A stretch of 64,000 nt of DNA, from contig NZ_QMFB01000013.1 of assembly GCF_003285015.1 (NCBI RefSeq), positions 189,045 through 253,044 on the forward strand, in the 5' to 3' direction. This document shows positions 1 to 8,052 of this stretch, piece after piece; the stretch's first letter is position 1; each line of letters starts with the position of its first letter. The translations under genes were made by a program, and so were the position numbers. The stretch is from Paenibacillus contaminans. GTDB taxonomy: Bacteria; Bacillota; Bacilli; Paenibacillales; NBRC-103111. A model generated the notes under the pieces. That model did no database searches. It worked only from the letters and a program-made list of their open reading frames with translations, and had not been told where the DNA came from.

Positions 1-1168
1 AAGAAAGCGCGCGCCCATTGGCAGCGTAGGGAAACTTGCCGACGGCGATATCGATTCCCTGTGCCGCCGCTTCCGCCTCGGACAAACCGACGCTGGCAAG
101 CTCAGGGTCTGAGAACACAACCATAGGGATCGCCCTATAGTCCACCTCGCTGCTCATCCCGGCAATCGCTTCCGCCGCAACTTTGCCTTCATAGGAAGCT
201 TTATGAGCCAAAGCGGGGCCTGCCACAATATCGCCGACGGCGAAAATATTCGGCAAGGACGTTCTGCATTGGCGGTCGATGTGCACCAGCCCGCCTTCCA
301 TTTGCCTTAACCCAAGACGATCCAGCCCTGAATCTGTATTCGGGCGGCGGCCCACTGCAACAAGAACGTAATCGGCCGTAATCTGTCTTTCCTCGCCATT
401 GACCAGAAAAGTTACGGTAACGTCCTTACTCGTTTGCTTGGCGCTTATCGCTATCGCCTGATGATGCACCGTCACGCCTTTCTTATTCAACCGCTTCGCA
501 ACGGCTTGCGCCATTTCTTGTTCAAATCCGGGCAATATGCGCTCCGAGCCTTCAAGTATCGTCACTTTCGCGCCGAATTTGGAGAACGTCTGACCAAGCT
601 CGATTCCGATGTAGCCGCCGCCGATGACGATCAAACTTCCCGGAATCTCCTGAAGCTCGAGCGCATCGGCGGAGGACAAGATTCTCCCTCCGAATGGGAG
701 AGACTTTAACTCGATCGGGTGAGAACCGGTAGCGAGGATGCAATATTCAAACCGGATATGCAGTTGTTCCAGTCCATTATTCAAAATCGCCTCATGATCA
801 TTGATCAACGTGATTTCGCCATGAATGGCTTGAATTTGATTGCCGCTTAAAAGGCCGGCGATACCGCCCGCCATTTTTTTAACAATGCCGTTTTTCCAGC
901 TCTGAACTTTCGCGAAATCCACTTTTACTTGTTCTGCGGTAATCCCCATCGCTTGCGATGCGGATACCGCTTCGTAGCTATGGGCAGCGGAGATGAGCGC
1001 TTTGGAAGGGATGCACCCGCTATTCAAACAAATACCGCCCCATTCGGACTTATCTGCAATCATCACGCTTTTTCCAAGTTGAGCGGCACGGATGGCGGCT
1101 ACATAACCGCCGGGTCCGGCTCCGACCACCAGCACATCGATGGTAAACAGCCTATTTTCCCCAGCCAA
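1..1168 (-). CDS. lpdA: Dihydrolipoyl dehydrogenase (E3), 3' end outside window
   Basis: Flavoprotein that reoxidises the dihydrolipoyl group of the E2 subunit with NAD+, closing the cycle of the 2-oxoacid dehydrogenase complex encoded just upstream. I read it from a TTG codon at 1168 preceded by a strong AAGGAGG. The translation opens with an FAD-binding GAGPGGY motif near residue 15, then the redox disulfide motif CLNSGC followed by IPSKA near residue 50, and an NAD-binding GGGYIGIE motif near residue 190. The reading frame runs off the left edge at about residue 389, so the C-terminal dimerisation domain with the catalytic His-Glu pair is not visible (family length about 460). The ribosome site overlaps the stop of the RidA gene, so the two are co-transcribed. 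The start codon is a judgement; the family assignment is secure. Confidence 0.93.
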   Translation of the reverse strand, partial: MAGENRLFTIDVLVVGAGPGGYVAAIRAAQLGKSVMIADKSEWGGICLNSGCIPSKALISAAHSYEAVSASQAMGITAEQVKVDFAKVQSWKNGIVKKMAGGIAGLLSGNQIQAIHGEITLINDHEAILNNGLEQLHIRFEYCILATGSHPIELKSLPFGGRILSSADALELQEIPGSLIVIGGGYIGIELGQTFSKFGAKVTILEGSERILPGFEQEMAQAVAKRLNKKGVTVHHQAIAISAKQTSKDVTVTFLVNGEERQITADYVLVAVGRRPNTDSGLDRLGLRQMEGGLVHIDRQCRTSLPNIFAVGDIVAGPALAHKASYEGKVAAEAIAGMSSEVDYRAIPMVVFSDPELASVGLSEAEAAAQGIDIAVGKFPYAANGRALS

Positions 1169-1181
1169 TAAAAGCGCCTCC

Positions 1182-1586
1182 TTAACGAACGGCAGGCTGG
1201 GAATCGCAATAGGCCTGCGCCTCGATCTCGACTAGCAGGCGCGGGTCCATAAGCGCCGAAACTTCCACCATGGAGGCAACGGGCATAATTTCGCCGAAAG
1301 CTTCTTTGTGCGCTTTGGCAATTTGTTCCCACAGCTTAATATCCGTGACGTAAATTCTCGTGCGGGTGACATCTTGCATGCTTGCGCCGACTTCCTCCAA
1401 AGCTTCTTCGATAATTTGCAGAATGCGTTTCGTTTGCCGGTACGCGTCCCCTGCTCCTACGACTTCCCCGTCTTTCATCGCCGTCGTACCGGATACCTCC
1501 ACCATATTTCCGACCCGCAACGCCCGGCAATAACCGAAAATCGTTTCCCACGGTGCTCCTGACATTGCTTTTTTACGCTCCAGCAT
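1182..1586 (-). CDS. RidA/YjgF-family protein
   Basis: Small Rid-superfamily protein of 134 residues. Family members hydrolyse reactive enamines/imines or act in specialised degradative pathways. The RTRIYVTD segment near residue 75, the preceding VSGT strand and the length of about 130 residues fit the family. An Arg of the RIYVTD strand matches the one that contacts the ligand carboxylate in active RidA proteins. The start at 1586 has an AAAGGAGA ribosome site about 11 bases upstream; a second ATG at 1562 is possible. It sits between the E2 and E3 genes of the dehydrogenase complex, with 13 bases to the E3 start and about 50 bases from the E2 stop. This is not the usual aco/pdh gene order and suggests that the substrate pathway makes an enamine or a similarly labile intermediate. 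That role is inference. Confidence 0.88.
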   Translation of the reverse strand: MLERKKAMSGAPWETIFGYCRALRVGNMVEVSGTTAMKDGEVVGAGDAYRQTKRILQIIEEALEEVGASMQDVTRTRIYVTDIKLWEQIAKAHKEAFGEIMPVASMVEVSALMDPRLLVEIEAQAYCDSQPAVR

Positions 1587-1635
1587 CTTTGTTTTGTCTC
1601 CTTTCAGACTTAAGCTTCAAGGGTTTAAGGCTTGC

Positions 1636-2877
1636 TCAAATCAAGTACCAATCATCCGATTCCAGCTGCCGGACCAAATCGTTCATAAACTCGGCAGCCG
1701 GCGCTCCATCGATTAAACGGTGGTCGAAGCTGCCTGTCATATTCATCATCGGGCGAATCTCCATTTTACCCGCGATGGAAACGACTACGTCCTTAACGGC
1801 ACCGACCGCGAGAATACAGCCTTCCGGCGGATTGACAATCGCCTGAAATTGTTCGACGCCGTATGCGCCGAGATTGGATATCGTGACGGTTCCTCCCTGC
1901 ATGTGAGACGGCATGGAAGTCCGGTTGCGAATTGAATCGATACGCCCTACCCGCGCCATAGCAATTTCCGAGACCGAAAGCCGCTCCGTTTCATGAATGA
2001 CCGGCACCATCAAGCCTCCGTCCAAGGAAACGGCAAGACCGACATTCACATGTTCATGCTCGACGATGTGGCAACCTTCCTCGCCCGGATGCCCGATAAA
2101 GGAAGCGTTAAGCGCCGGATATTTCACGAGCGTTTCCGCCACCGCCCGAATCATGAAATCGGTGAGCGACAGTTTGATTTTCTTGCGAAGCAAGCTGTTT
2201 TGGATCGTTGATTTGATCTTCATCATATTTGAAACATCGACGCGCCGGGTAATGGCAAACTGCGGAACCGTTTGGACGCTATCCAGCATGCGGCGGGCAA
2301 TCGTTCTGCGCATCGAGGATAACGTGAGCTTCCGCCCTTGCGGAACCGCCGAAGCCGCCGATGATGCGATGCAAGCAACCGAGGATGCAGCAGTAGAAGA
2401 AGGCGTAAAACATCCCTTCCGCTGCTCCTGAACCGCACATGGCAGCCGGCCTTTCGCATTCTCGATATCCCGGTGTAAGATGCGTCCGTTCGGGCCGCTT
2501 CCTTTCACAAGGGAATAGTCGATCTCGAGCTCGCGGGCCCTTCTCCGCGCCGAAGGGGAAATGGCAAGGAATGTTCTGCGCTGTTGCGGCTCCGCAAGCG
2601 GCTTGCCGTTTTCGGCGGAAACGGCGTCCTTCTCGTTCCCTTCTTCCTTTAGCAGCGCGATTGGTTCACCTACGGCAACGGTAGCCCCCGCTTCGACAAG
2701 AAAGCTTTCAATGACGCCGTCATACGGCATTTGCAGCTCGATTACCGCTTTATCCGTTTCGATTTCTGCGATGACTTCATCTTTGGCGATCGGCTGCTGC
2801 AGCGGAACGGTCCAATTTACGATTGTGCCTTCTTCCATCGACAAGCTTAATTTAGGTAAACGAACACTTTTCGACAT
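1636..2877 (-). CDS. 2-oxoacid dehydrogenase E2 (dihydrolipoamide acyltransferase)
   Basis: Core acyltransferase of a cytoplasmic 2-oxoacid dehydrogenase complex. It has one N-terminal lipoyl domain with the lipoylated Lys in the ETDKA motif (about residue 44), a peripheral-subunit-binding domain near residues 110-145 containing SPSARRRARE and GSGPNGRI, an Ala/Ser-rich hinge, and a C-terminal catalytic domain ending with the SFDHRLIDG active-site motif (catalytic His and Asp). At about 413 residues it matches single-lipoyl E2 proteins such as acetoin dehydrogenase AcoC. A GTG at 2898 is in frame, but the ATG at 2877 has GGAGG eight bases upstream and gives the usual N-terminus, so I prefer it. 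The order E1alpha-E1beta-E2-(RidA)-E3 resembles acoABCL of Bacillus. The true acyl substrate cannot be read from the sequence. Confidence 0.93.
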   Translation of the reverse strand: MSKSVRLPKLSLSMEEGTIVNWTVPLQQPIAKDEVIAEIETDKAVIELQMPYDGVIESFLVEAGATVAVGEPIALLKEEGNEKDAVSAENGKPLAEPQQRRTFLAISPSARRRARELEIDYSLVKGSGPNGRILHRDIENAKGRLPCAVQEQRKGCFTPSSTAASSVACIASSAASAVPQGRKLTLSSMRRTIARRMLDSVQTVPQFAITRRVDVSNMMKIKSTIQNSLLRKKIKLSLTDFMIRAVAETLVKYPALNASFIGHPGEEGCHIVEHEHVNVGLAVSLDGGLMVPVIHETERLSVSEIAMARVGRIDSIRNRTSMPSHMQGGTVTISNLGAYGVEQFQAIVNPPEGCILAVGAVKDVVVSIAGKMEIRPMMNMTGSFDHRLIDGAPAAEFMNDLVRQLESDDWYLI

Positions 2878-2924
2878 CAAGATTGCCTCCAATTTCACAA
2901 TGGTCTGTCACCCGCGGAACCCGA

Positions 2925-3896
2925 TCACACCAGCCTCCGTACGGCTTCCACAATATCTGAAACTTGGGGGATCGTTTGTTTTTCAAGCGTCCGGTTGTAT
3001 GGCAGAGGAACATCCTTAGTCGCCACGCGCACAATCGGGGCATCCAAATAATCGAAAGCGTTTTCCTGAACCAATGAACAAATCTCAGCGCCCCAACCGA
3101 AAGAGTAGGTGGATTCATGAACGATAACCGCGCGCATCGTTTGGCGAACCGATTCGAGAATCGTCTCGAGATCAAGCGGGTTAAGCGTGCGCAAATCGAT
3201 CACCGCGGCCGAAATTCCTTCCAGCTGCAGTTGCTCTGCCGCTTCCAAACAAAAATCGACCATTCGGGAAATGCCGATCAGCGTCACATCGCCGCCCTGC
3301 CGTTTCACTTCGGCTTTTCCTAGCGGAACGGTATATTCCCCTTCGGGAACCTCGCCTTTTTTGTTGTAGAGCATCTTGTTCTCGATAAAAATAACCGGGC
3401 TGCCGTCCCTTATGGCTGATTTAAGCAAACCCTTCGCGTCATAAGGCGTCGACGGCACCGCTACCTTCAACCCCGGAATATGGGCAAACAGCGTTTCCAG
3501 GCTTTGCGAGTGCTGCGCGCCGTTGCCGCGTCCTGCGCCTCCTTGGGTACGAATGACCATCGGCACACTTGTCTGTCCGCCCGACATATACTTCAGCTTG
3601 GCTGCCTGGTTCACGATCTGGTCCATCGCTACAGCCGTAAAATCGACCCACATAATCTCGATAACCGGGATTAATCCGGTAATGGCAGCCCCGATCCCCA
3701 TTCCAATGAATCCAGCCTCGGAAATCGGCGTGTCTCTGACCCGTTCCCCGCCAAATTGCTCGTAAAGCCCCTTCGTTACTTTAAAAATGCCGCCGTATTC
3801 TCCAATATCCTCGCCCATCAAAAATACTCTCTCGTCCCTGGCCATTTCCTCTTGCAGAGCTTCATTCAGCGCTTCGCTCATCGTCAGTACTTTCAT
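2925..3896 (-). CDS. 2-oxoacid dehydrogenase E1 beta subunit
   Basis: Beta chain of the thiamine-diphosphate-dependent E1 heterotetramer that decarboxylates a 2-oxoacid and passes the acyl group to the lipoyl arm of E2. The frame opens further upstream at 3959, but the ATG at 3896 follows GGAGA at good spacing and starts the conserved MKVLTMSEAL N-terminus, giving 323 residues as in AcoB/PdhB. Family signatures seen are VFLMGEDIGEYGG, RVRDTPISEAGF, the QIVNQAAK helix, and HSQSLE with its active-site His near the middle. The last third is the transketolase C-terminal domain. The E1alpha stop lies 22 bases upstream, so the two are translated as a pair. Similarity is closest to acetoin-dehydrogenase-type betas by motif, but a different 2-oxoacid is possible given the neighbouring enolase-superfamily enzyme. 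Confidence 0.93.
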   Translation of the reverse strand: MKVLTMSEALNEALQEEMARDERVFLMGEDIGEYGGIFKVTKGLYEQFGGERVRDTPISEAGFIGMGIGAAITGLIPVIEIMWVDFTAVAMDQIVNQAAKLKYMSGGQTSVPMVIRTQGGAGRGNGAQHSQSLETLFAHIPGLKVAVPSTPYDAKGLLKSAIRDGSPVIFIENKMLYNKKGEVPEGEYTVPLGKAEVKRQGGDVTLIGISRMVDFCLEAAEQLQLEGISAAVIDLRTLNPLDLETILESVRQTMRAVIVHESTYSFGWGAEICSLVQENAFDYLDAPIVRVATKDVPLPYNRTLEKQTIPQVSDIVEAVRRLV

Positions 3897-3918
3897 CCTG
3901 TCTCTCCTTCCGGCTCCG

Positions 3919-4866
3919 TCAAAAAACATCGAGCAAAATTTGTTCTTTATCCGGTTCATTGCTTAACCGCGCCGATTGTTCGGCCTGTTTTAATCGGGCA
4001 ATCGCCTGCTCCTCGATTTCGGCAAGCAAGGCTTCGGTCGCAAGTCCTTGCTCAAGCAGCTTTTGCTTCAAGCGGACAATCGGGTCCATCTTTCGCCAAT
4101 TCGCCACTTCCTCCTTCGTCCGATACATTTCGGAATCACCGTACATATGTCCCTGCAGTCTGTACGTTTTCGCTTCGATCAATGTGGGACCTCCGCCCCG
4201 GCGCGCGCGTTCCACCGCAGTGGAAGCAACCTCATAAACAGCTTCCGCATCGTTGCCGTCCACAATGACTCCGGGGAGGCGAAATGCATCCGCGCGCTCA
4301 ACCAAATCTTTGTTTTTAACCGATCGATGAAAGGGAGTCATTTCCGAATACAAATTATTTTCGCAAACGAAAACGACAGGAAGATCCCAAAGCGACGCCA
4401 TGTTTAACGTTTCCGAAGCGACGCCCTGATTCATGGCTCCGTCTCCGAAGAAGGCTACAGCCACCCGATCCGTCTTGTGCATTTTGGCTGATAAAGCCGC
4501 GCCTGCCGCAATAGGAATGCCGGCTCCGACGATGCCGTTGGCGCCGAGAATGCCCGTCGTCATATCCGTGATGTGCATCGGGCCGCCCTTCCCCTTGCAA
4601 TAACCGTCCTCTCTTCCCAGCAATTCGGCAAAAAGCTTGTATGGATCGGCCCCTTTGGCCAAATGCTGGCCCCTTCCGCGATACGTAGTGGTTATGTAAT
4701 CATCGATGCGAAGAGCCGAGCACACGCCCGCCGCTACCGCTTCCTGTCCGATATAGGAATGGTAAGACCCTCCGATCAATCCTTCCTTATAGAGCTCGAT
4801 GGCCATCTCTTCGAAATTTCGGATTGTGACCATGCCCCGGTAAAAGCCCAACAATGCTTCGCTCAT
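3919..4866 (-). CDS. 2-oxoacid dehydrogenase E1 alpha subunit
   Basis: Thiamine-diphosphate-binding alpha chain, 315 residues. The cofactor motif GDGAMNQG followed by the NN of VFVCENN lies near residues 140-172. The early TTYRGRGQHLAKG and GKGGPMHI segments are typical of AcoA/PdhA-type chains. Its ATG overlaps the TGA of the upstream enolase-superfamily gene by four bases (ATGA), a sign of translational coupling. With E1beta, E2 and E3 it makes a complete oxidative decarboxylase converting a 2-oxoacid or a diketone-like substrate to an acyl-CoA. Bacillus acetoin dehydrogenase is the nearest functional analogue by gene order. Coupling to a dehydratase-type enolase enzyme rather than to an acetoin regulator argues for a sugar-acid-derived 2-oxoacid, which is inference. 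Confidence 0.93.
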   Translation of the reverse strand: MSEALLGFYRGMVTIRNFEEMAIELYKEGLIGGSYHSYIGQEAVAAGVCSALRIDDYITTTYRGRGQHLAKGADPYKLFAELLGREDGYCKGKGGPMHITDMTTGILGANGIVGAGIPIAAGAALSAKMHKTDRVAVAFFGDGAMNQGVASETLNMASLWDLPVVFVCENNLYSEMTPFHRSVKNKDLVERADAFRLPGVIVDGNDAEAVYEVASTAVERARRGGGPTLIEAKTYRLQGHMYGDSEMYRTKEEVANWRKMDPIVRLKQKLLEQGLATEALLAEIEEQAIARLKQAEQSARLSNEPDKEQILLDVF

Positions 4867-5999
4867 GTTCCTATCCTTCTTTCATGTGTGGTATGAGCCT
4901 GAATAAACTCCATATCCGGTTGAAGCCCGAGTCCCGGCAACCCCAAAGAGAAAGCTTCGCCGTTCTTCATCTCGTAGCTGCAGCCGGCAATCAAACCGAA
5001 GCTGCTGTTGCGGCCGGCCGTCGAAACGACCTCAATCATCCTGCTTCCCGGCAGCGCCATAGCCAGGTGAAAATGAATGGCGGAGAAATAATGGGGAAAG
5101 AGAGGCAAATTCCACGCATTGGCCAAGGCTGCAATCTTCCTCCACTCCGTAATGCCTCCGCACAGCGTCGCATCCGCCCGCACGATATCCATGCAGCCTT
5201 CCCTCATATAGTCAAGAAAGGTCCATTTGCCCGCAATAAACTCCCCTACGGCGACCGGAACCGGGGACGCATTCCTAAGCCATGCCAAGTCCGCTCTCTG
5301 CTCCGGAGGCAAAGGCTCTTCAATGAAGGACAGTCCGGCTGTTTCCCCGTTAGCCCGCTCCATCCACCTCAGAATCGCTTTCGGATCGTTCCAGGCGCCG
5401 TTCGCATCGACGCCCAATTCGACTTGGCCCGGCAAGCTGTTTCGCACTGCAATAAACCGGGCCAAATCCTCTTCCATCGACGCTCCGCCTACCACCAATT
5501 TCAAATGCCGGAAGCCTTGCTCCGCATATTGTCCGAACTCCTCGCAAAGCTCGTCGATTCCTTTGTCTGCTCGGTAGTATCCTCCCGCCATCAAGACCGG
5601 AACCGAAGTATTAAAGCCGCCTAACAACCGGTGCAGCGGGATGCCGTTTTGCTTCGCCTTCAAATCCCATATGGCAATGTCCACAAGACTGATGGCTCTC
5701 ATATAGGCACCCTGTCTGCCATTCAAGCGGACGCCCTGGTACATGGATTCCCATAATCGTTCAACCTGTTCAAAAGGCTGCTGCAAAATAATCGGAGCGA
5801 GATGCTGCGCGATGATTGTCGTTAAATCCGCTCCTCTCGTAAAAGCGAGCGCGTGTCCGGTTAATCCTCCGCTGGCCGTCAATTCGACGAGACAGTACTC
5901 TCTTTCGCTAATTGCAGCGCCCCCCAGCCATACCGGATTATCCAAAGGGACCACTATATTGCGAACCGTCAAATGTTCAATCTTCGCATTGCCCGCCAT
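4863..5999 (-). CDS. Enolase-superfamily enzyme (mandelate racemase/muconate lactonizing type)
   Basis: Mg2+-dependent enolase-superfamily enzyme that removes the alpha-proton of a carboxylate substrate, as in sugar-acid dehydratases, racemases and cycloisomerases. About 378 residues. An N-terminal capping domain is followed by the barrel with LKLVVGG (acid-base Lys, near residue 170), DANGAWN (first metal Asp, near residue 200), FIEEPLPPE (second metal ligand Glu), VAVGEFIAG (third metal region) and FPHYFSAIHFHLA (probable catalytic His). The frame opens at 6023, but the purine-rich GGAGAGGAG lies just before the ATG pair at 6002/5999. Its start overlaps the end of the IclR gene and its stop overlaps the E1alpha start, so it belongs to one operon. 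Retention of both a barrel Lys and a His fits a sugar-acid dehydratase or a racemase; the substrate is unknown. Confidence 0.88.
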   Translation of the reverse strand: MAGNAKIEHLTVRNIVVPLDNPVWLGGAAISEREYCLVELTASGGLTGHALAFTRGADLTTIIAQHLAPIILQQPFEQVERLWESMYQGVRLNGRQGAYMRAISLVDIAIWDLKAKQNGIPLHRLLGGFNTSVPVLMAGGYYRADKGIDELCEEFGQYAEQGFRHLKLVVGGASMEEDLARFIAVRNSLPGQVELGVDANGAWNDPKAILRWMERANGETAGLSFIEEPLPPEQRADLAWLRNASPVPVAVGEFIAGKWTFLDYMREGCMDIVRADATLCGGITEWRKIAALANAWNLPLFPHYFSAIHFHLAMALPGSRMIEVVSTAGRNSSFGLIAGCSYEMKNGEAFSLGLPGLGLQPDMEFIQAHTTHERRIGT

Positions 6000-6792
6000 C
6001 ATCCGTCTCCTCTCCATCAGCATATCCCAGAAACTTTGACGCGCGCCGGGCAGTCTCGCAAACTTGTCTAATCAGTTCGGAACGTTTGGACTGATACCGA
6101 TCGGAAGGCATCGATACGCTGAAAGAAGCGATAACCGTCTTACCTGCGTTAAAAATCGGGCAGGCCACGCAGCTGATCCCGCTCACAAACGCATCTTCAT
6201 CCAGGCTGTAGCCTCTACCCTTAATGTCCTGCAATTCCTTGACCAAGCGATCGATAGAAGGTGCAGGAGATCCATCCGGCATTTCCATCGGATTATCCCT
6301 GAAGTAAAGTCTCGTTTTCTCCTCCGGCCAATACGCCATGATCGCCTTTGTCGTCGCCCTTGCATGCGCATAACCTTTGAAGCCGACATAAAGCGCGCTG
6401 ATTTTAATTGCCTGAGAGCTTTCCAAAATTTCACCGATAATGATTTCCTGGTTCTGTTCAATGCCCAAATAGCAGGTTTCCTGGGTTTCCACCTGAAGCT
6501 CCCGCAAAAAAGAAGACAGATTGTAAGAGGAAACGCCGGATTGCAAATACGCATGATTCAAATACGGAATTTTGTATCCTAGCGTATACTTGTCGTTGCT
6601 CGTTTTTTGGATATAGCCCGCTAATAAAAAGGTATTCAACAGGTGGTACGTGCTGCTTAGATTAAGCTTTAAATCGCTGCTAATCTCCTTGATTTGCAAG
6701 CCTGTCGGATTTTTAGCGAGCAAATCAAGCACCCTTAGGGACTTCGTCACCGAATTTATTGTCGTTTTGTTTTTGGAATCGCTCATCGTCAT
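5977..6792 (-). CDS. IclR-family transcriptional regulator
   Basis: Probable local regulator of the dehydrogenase/enolase operon. The N-terminal winged helix spans about residues 15-75 (KSLRVLDLLAKNPTGLQIKE, then a recognition helix with LNLSSTYHLLNTFL). The rest, about residues 90-265, is the IclR effector-binding domain with the characteristic EDAFVSGISCVACPIF segment near the end. GTG (6795) and two ATGs (6792, 6786) cluster at the start, so the exact N-terminus is uncertain. It is the first gene of the operon and its 3' end overlaps the next gene by about 23 bases, so it would regulate its own transcript. A dense set of ATGAAA/TTTCAT inverted repeats sits just upstream and is the likely operator. 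Confidence 0.9.
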   Translation of the reverse strand: MTMSDSKNKTTINSVTKSLRVLDLLAKNPTGLQIKEISSDLKLNLSSTYHLLNTFLLAGYIQKTSNDKYTLGYKIPYLNHAYLQSGVSSYNLSSFLRELQVETQETCYLGIEQNQEIIIGEILESSQAIKISALYVGFKGYAHARATTKAIMAYWPEEKTRLYFRDNPMEMPDGSPAPSIDRLVKELQDIKGRGYSLDEDAFVSGISCVACPIFNAGKTVIASFSVSMPSDRYQSKRSELIRQVCETARRASKFLGYADGEETDDGGQCED

Positions 6793-6821
6793 CACATCCT
6801 GAGTTCAAGATAAACGATCCC

Positions 6822-6860
6822 ATTGTATAATTCAATGAAATTGATTTCATATTATGAAAT
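6822..6860 (-). promoter_or_regulatory. IclR-operon promoter and probable operator
   Basis: On the minus strand a -10-like TATACAAT lies at 6829-6822. Directly upstream are two overlapping inverted repeats made of the same half-site: ATGAAA-ttga-TTTCAT at 6835-6850, and an odd-centre perfect palindrome of 17 bases at 6844-6860 with arms ATTTCATA and TATGAAAT. The block covers the -35 zone, for which no good TTGACA match exists. The position fits an IclR autoregulatory operator. The sequence is observed; the binding role is inferred. Confidence 0.55.
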
Positions 6861-6996
6861 GGGCTAAGGTGCTATGTTTTACTATCTCAAAGGACCATAC
6901 AAAGTGAGGCGGTCACGAAAGATGCGCAAAAACGCCGCCAAAACCACTGTATTTGTGGAGATGGAAGCGTCTTTTTTCAAAAATATTAGTACACTC

Positions 6997-8049
6997 CTAC
7001 TTCAACCCGAGCTGCTTGCGGTAATCGGATGGCGAATACCCGACGATACGCTTGAATACGCGAACGAAGTACGCGTATTCCGTATAGCCGACTGCCCCTA
7101 CCACCTCGTATACTTTAGCGTCCGGGTTCTCGAGTAATTCCCGGGCTTTGTCAATGCGCAGCTCCGTGACGTATTCCATGAACGTTCGGCCCATTTCTTC
7201 CTTGAACAAGCGACTGAGATACGGTTGTGACAACCCGGTTAATTCGGCGGCATCGATTAGTGAGAAATGCGGATGCGCATATTCGCTATGGATGTAGTGC
7301 AGCGCCTTTGTCACGACGTGGCTTTTGCGCCAGTTGCGCTGGGTGAGCAGCTCGTTTAAGACGCCCATAAGATGCTGCCGGATCAGTTCGGCGTCCTGCG
7401 CGGCGTCACCGGTGAAATCGAGCGGATGGAACACGTGCTCCGGCAATTGCGCTCCATAATTTACCCGAATCCGTTCATTGATGAAATAGATTAGCAGATG
7501 GAAAAACTCGTAAACGTTCTCTTGCCCGTCCCCATTTTTAAGCCATTCGGACGATAATACCGACCATTCCGTTTCAAACTTCGGTTTGTCTACGAGCCAT
7601 AACGATTCGGCAAGCCGATTTGCATTGACGCGCCAGGCTTCCATCCAGACGAACTGCTGGTGCAGCTTCCCCTTCTTATGAGCAATCTTGTTCGCGATCT
7701 GCTGCATCGTCCGGTGAAGATCCTCCGTCTGAACCGGCTTCTGCAAATAGTCGTGGACGCCTTGACGCAGACCTTCCCTCACATACTCGAAGTCGTTGTA
7801 GCCCGAAAACAGCACGATTTCAAGCATGGGCAGCACACGCTTCGCCGCCTCCGATAACTGCAGGCCGTTCATGAACGGCATATGGATATCCGTCATCAGT
7901 ACATGAGGCGGCCGGCTCTGCAGCATTTGCAACGCCTCAACGCCGTTCTTCGCCTCTCCCGCTACCTGATAACCGTCAACTTCCTCGATCATCTTGCACA
8001 TGTTCCGTCTGATCCAACGCTCGTCCTCCACTACAAGTACTTGCAGCAT
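6997..8049 (-). CDS. YesN-type response regulator (REC + AraC HTH), module A
   Basis: Output half of the module A two-component system, 350 residues. The N-terminal receiver domain has VVEDE, the phosphoacceptor Asp in MTDIHMP (residue 54) and the conserved Lys in YLQKP near residue 105. A central linker of about 110 residues is followed by a C-terminal AraC-type double helix-turn-helix (about residues 250-350) ending in YAYFVRVFKRIVGYSPSDYRK. It starts three bases after the kinase stop, so kinase and regulator are translated together. Regulators of this type usually activate carbohydrate uptake and degradation genes. It is a close full-length paralogue of the regulator at 20070-21122. Confidence 0.95.
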   Translation of the reverse strand: MLQVLVVEDERWIRRNMCKMIEEVDGYQVAGEAKNGVEALQMLQSRPPHVLMTDIHMPFMNGLQLSEAAKRVLPMLEIVLFSGYNDFEYVREGLRQGVHDYLQKPVQTEDLHRTMQQIANKIAHKKGKLHQQFVWMEAWRVNANRLAESLWLVDKPKFETEWSVLSSEWLKNGDGQENVYEFFHLLIYFINERIRVNYGAQLPEHVFHPLDFTGDAAQDAELIRQHLMGVLNELLTQRNWRKSHVVTKALHYIHSEYAHPHFSLIDAAELTGLSQPYLSRLFKEEMGRTFMEYVTELRIDKARELLENPDAKVYEVVGAVGYTEYAYFVRVFKRIVGYSPSDYRKQLGLK

Positions 8050-8052
8050 CCC

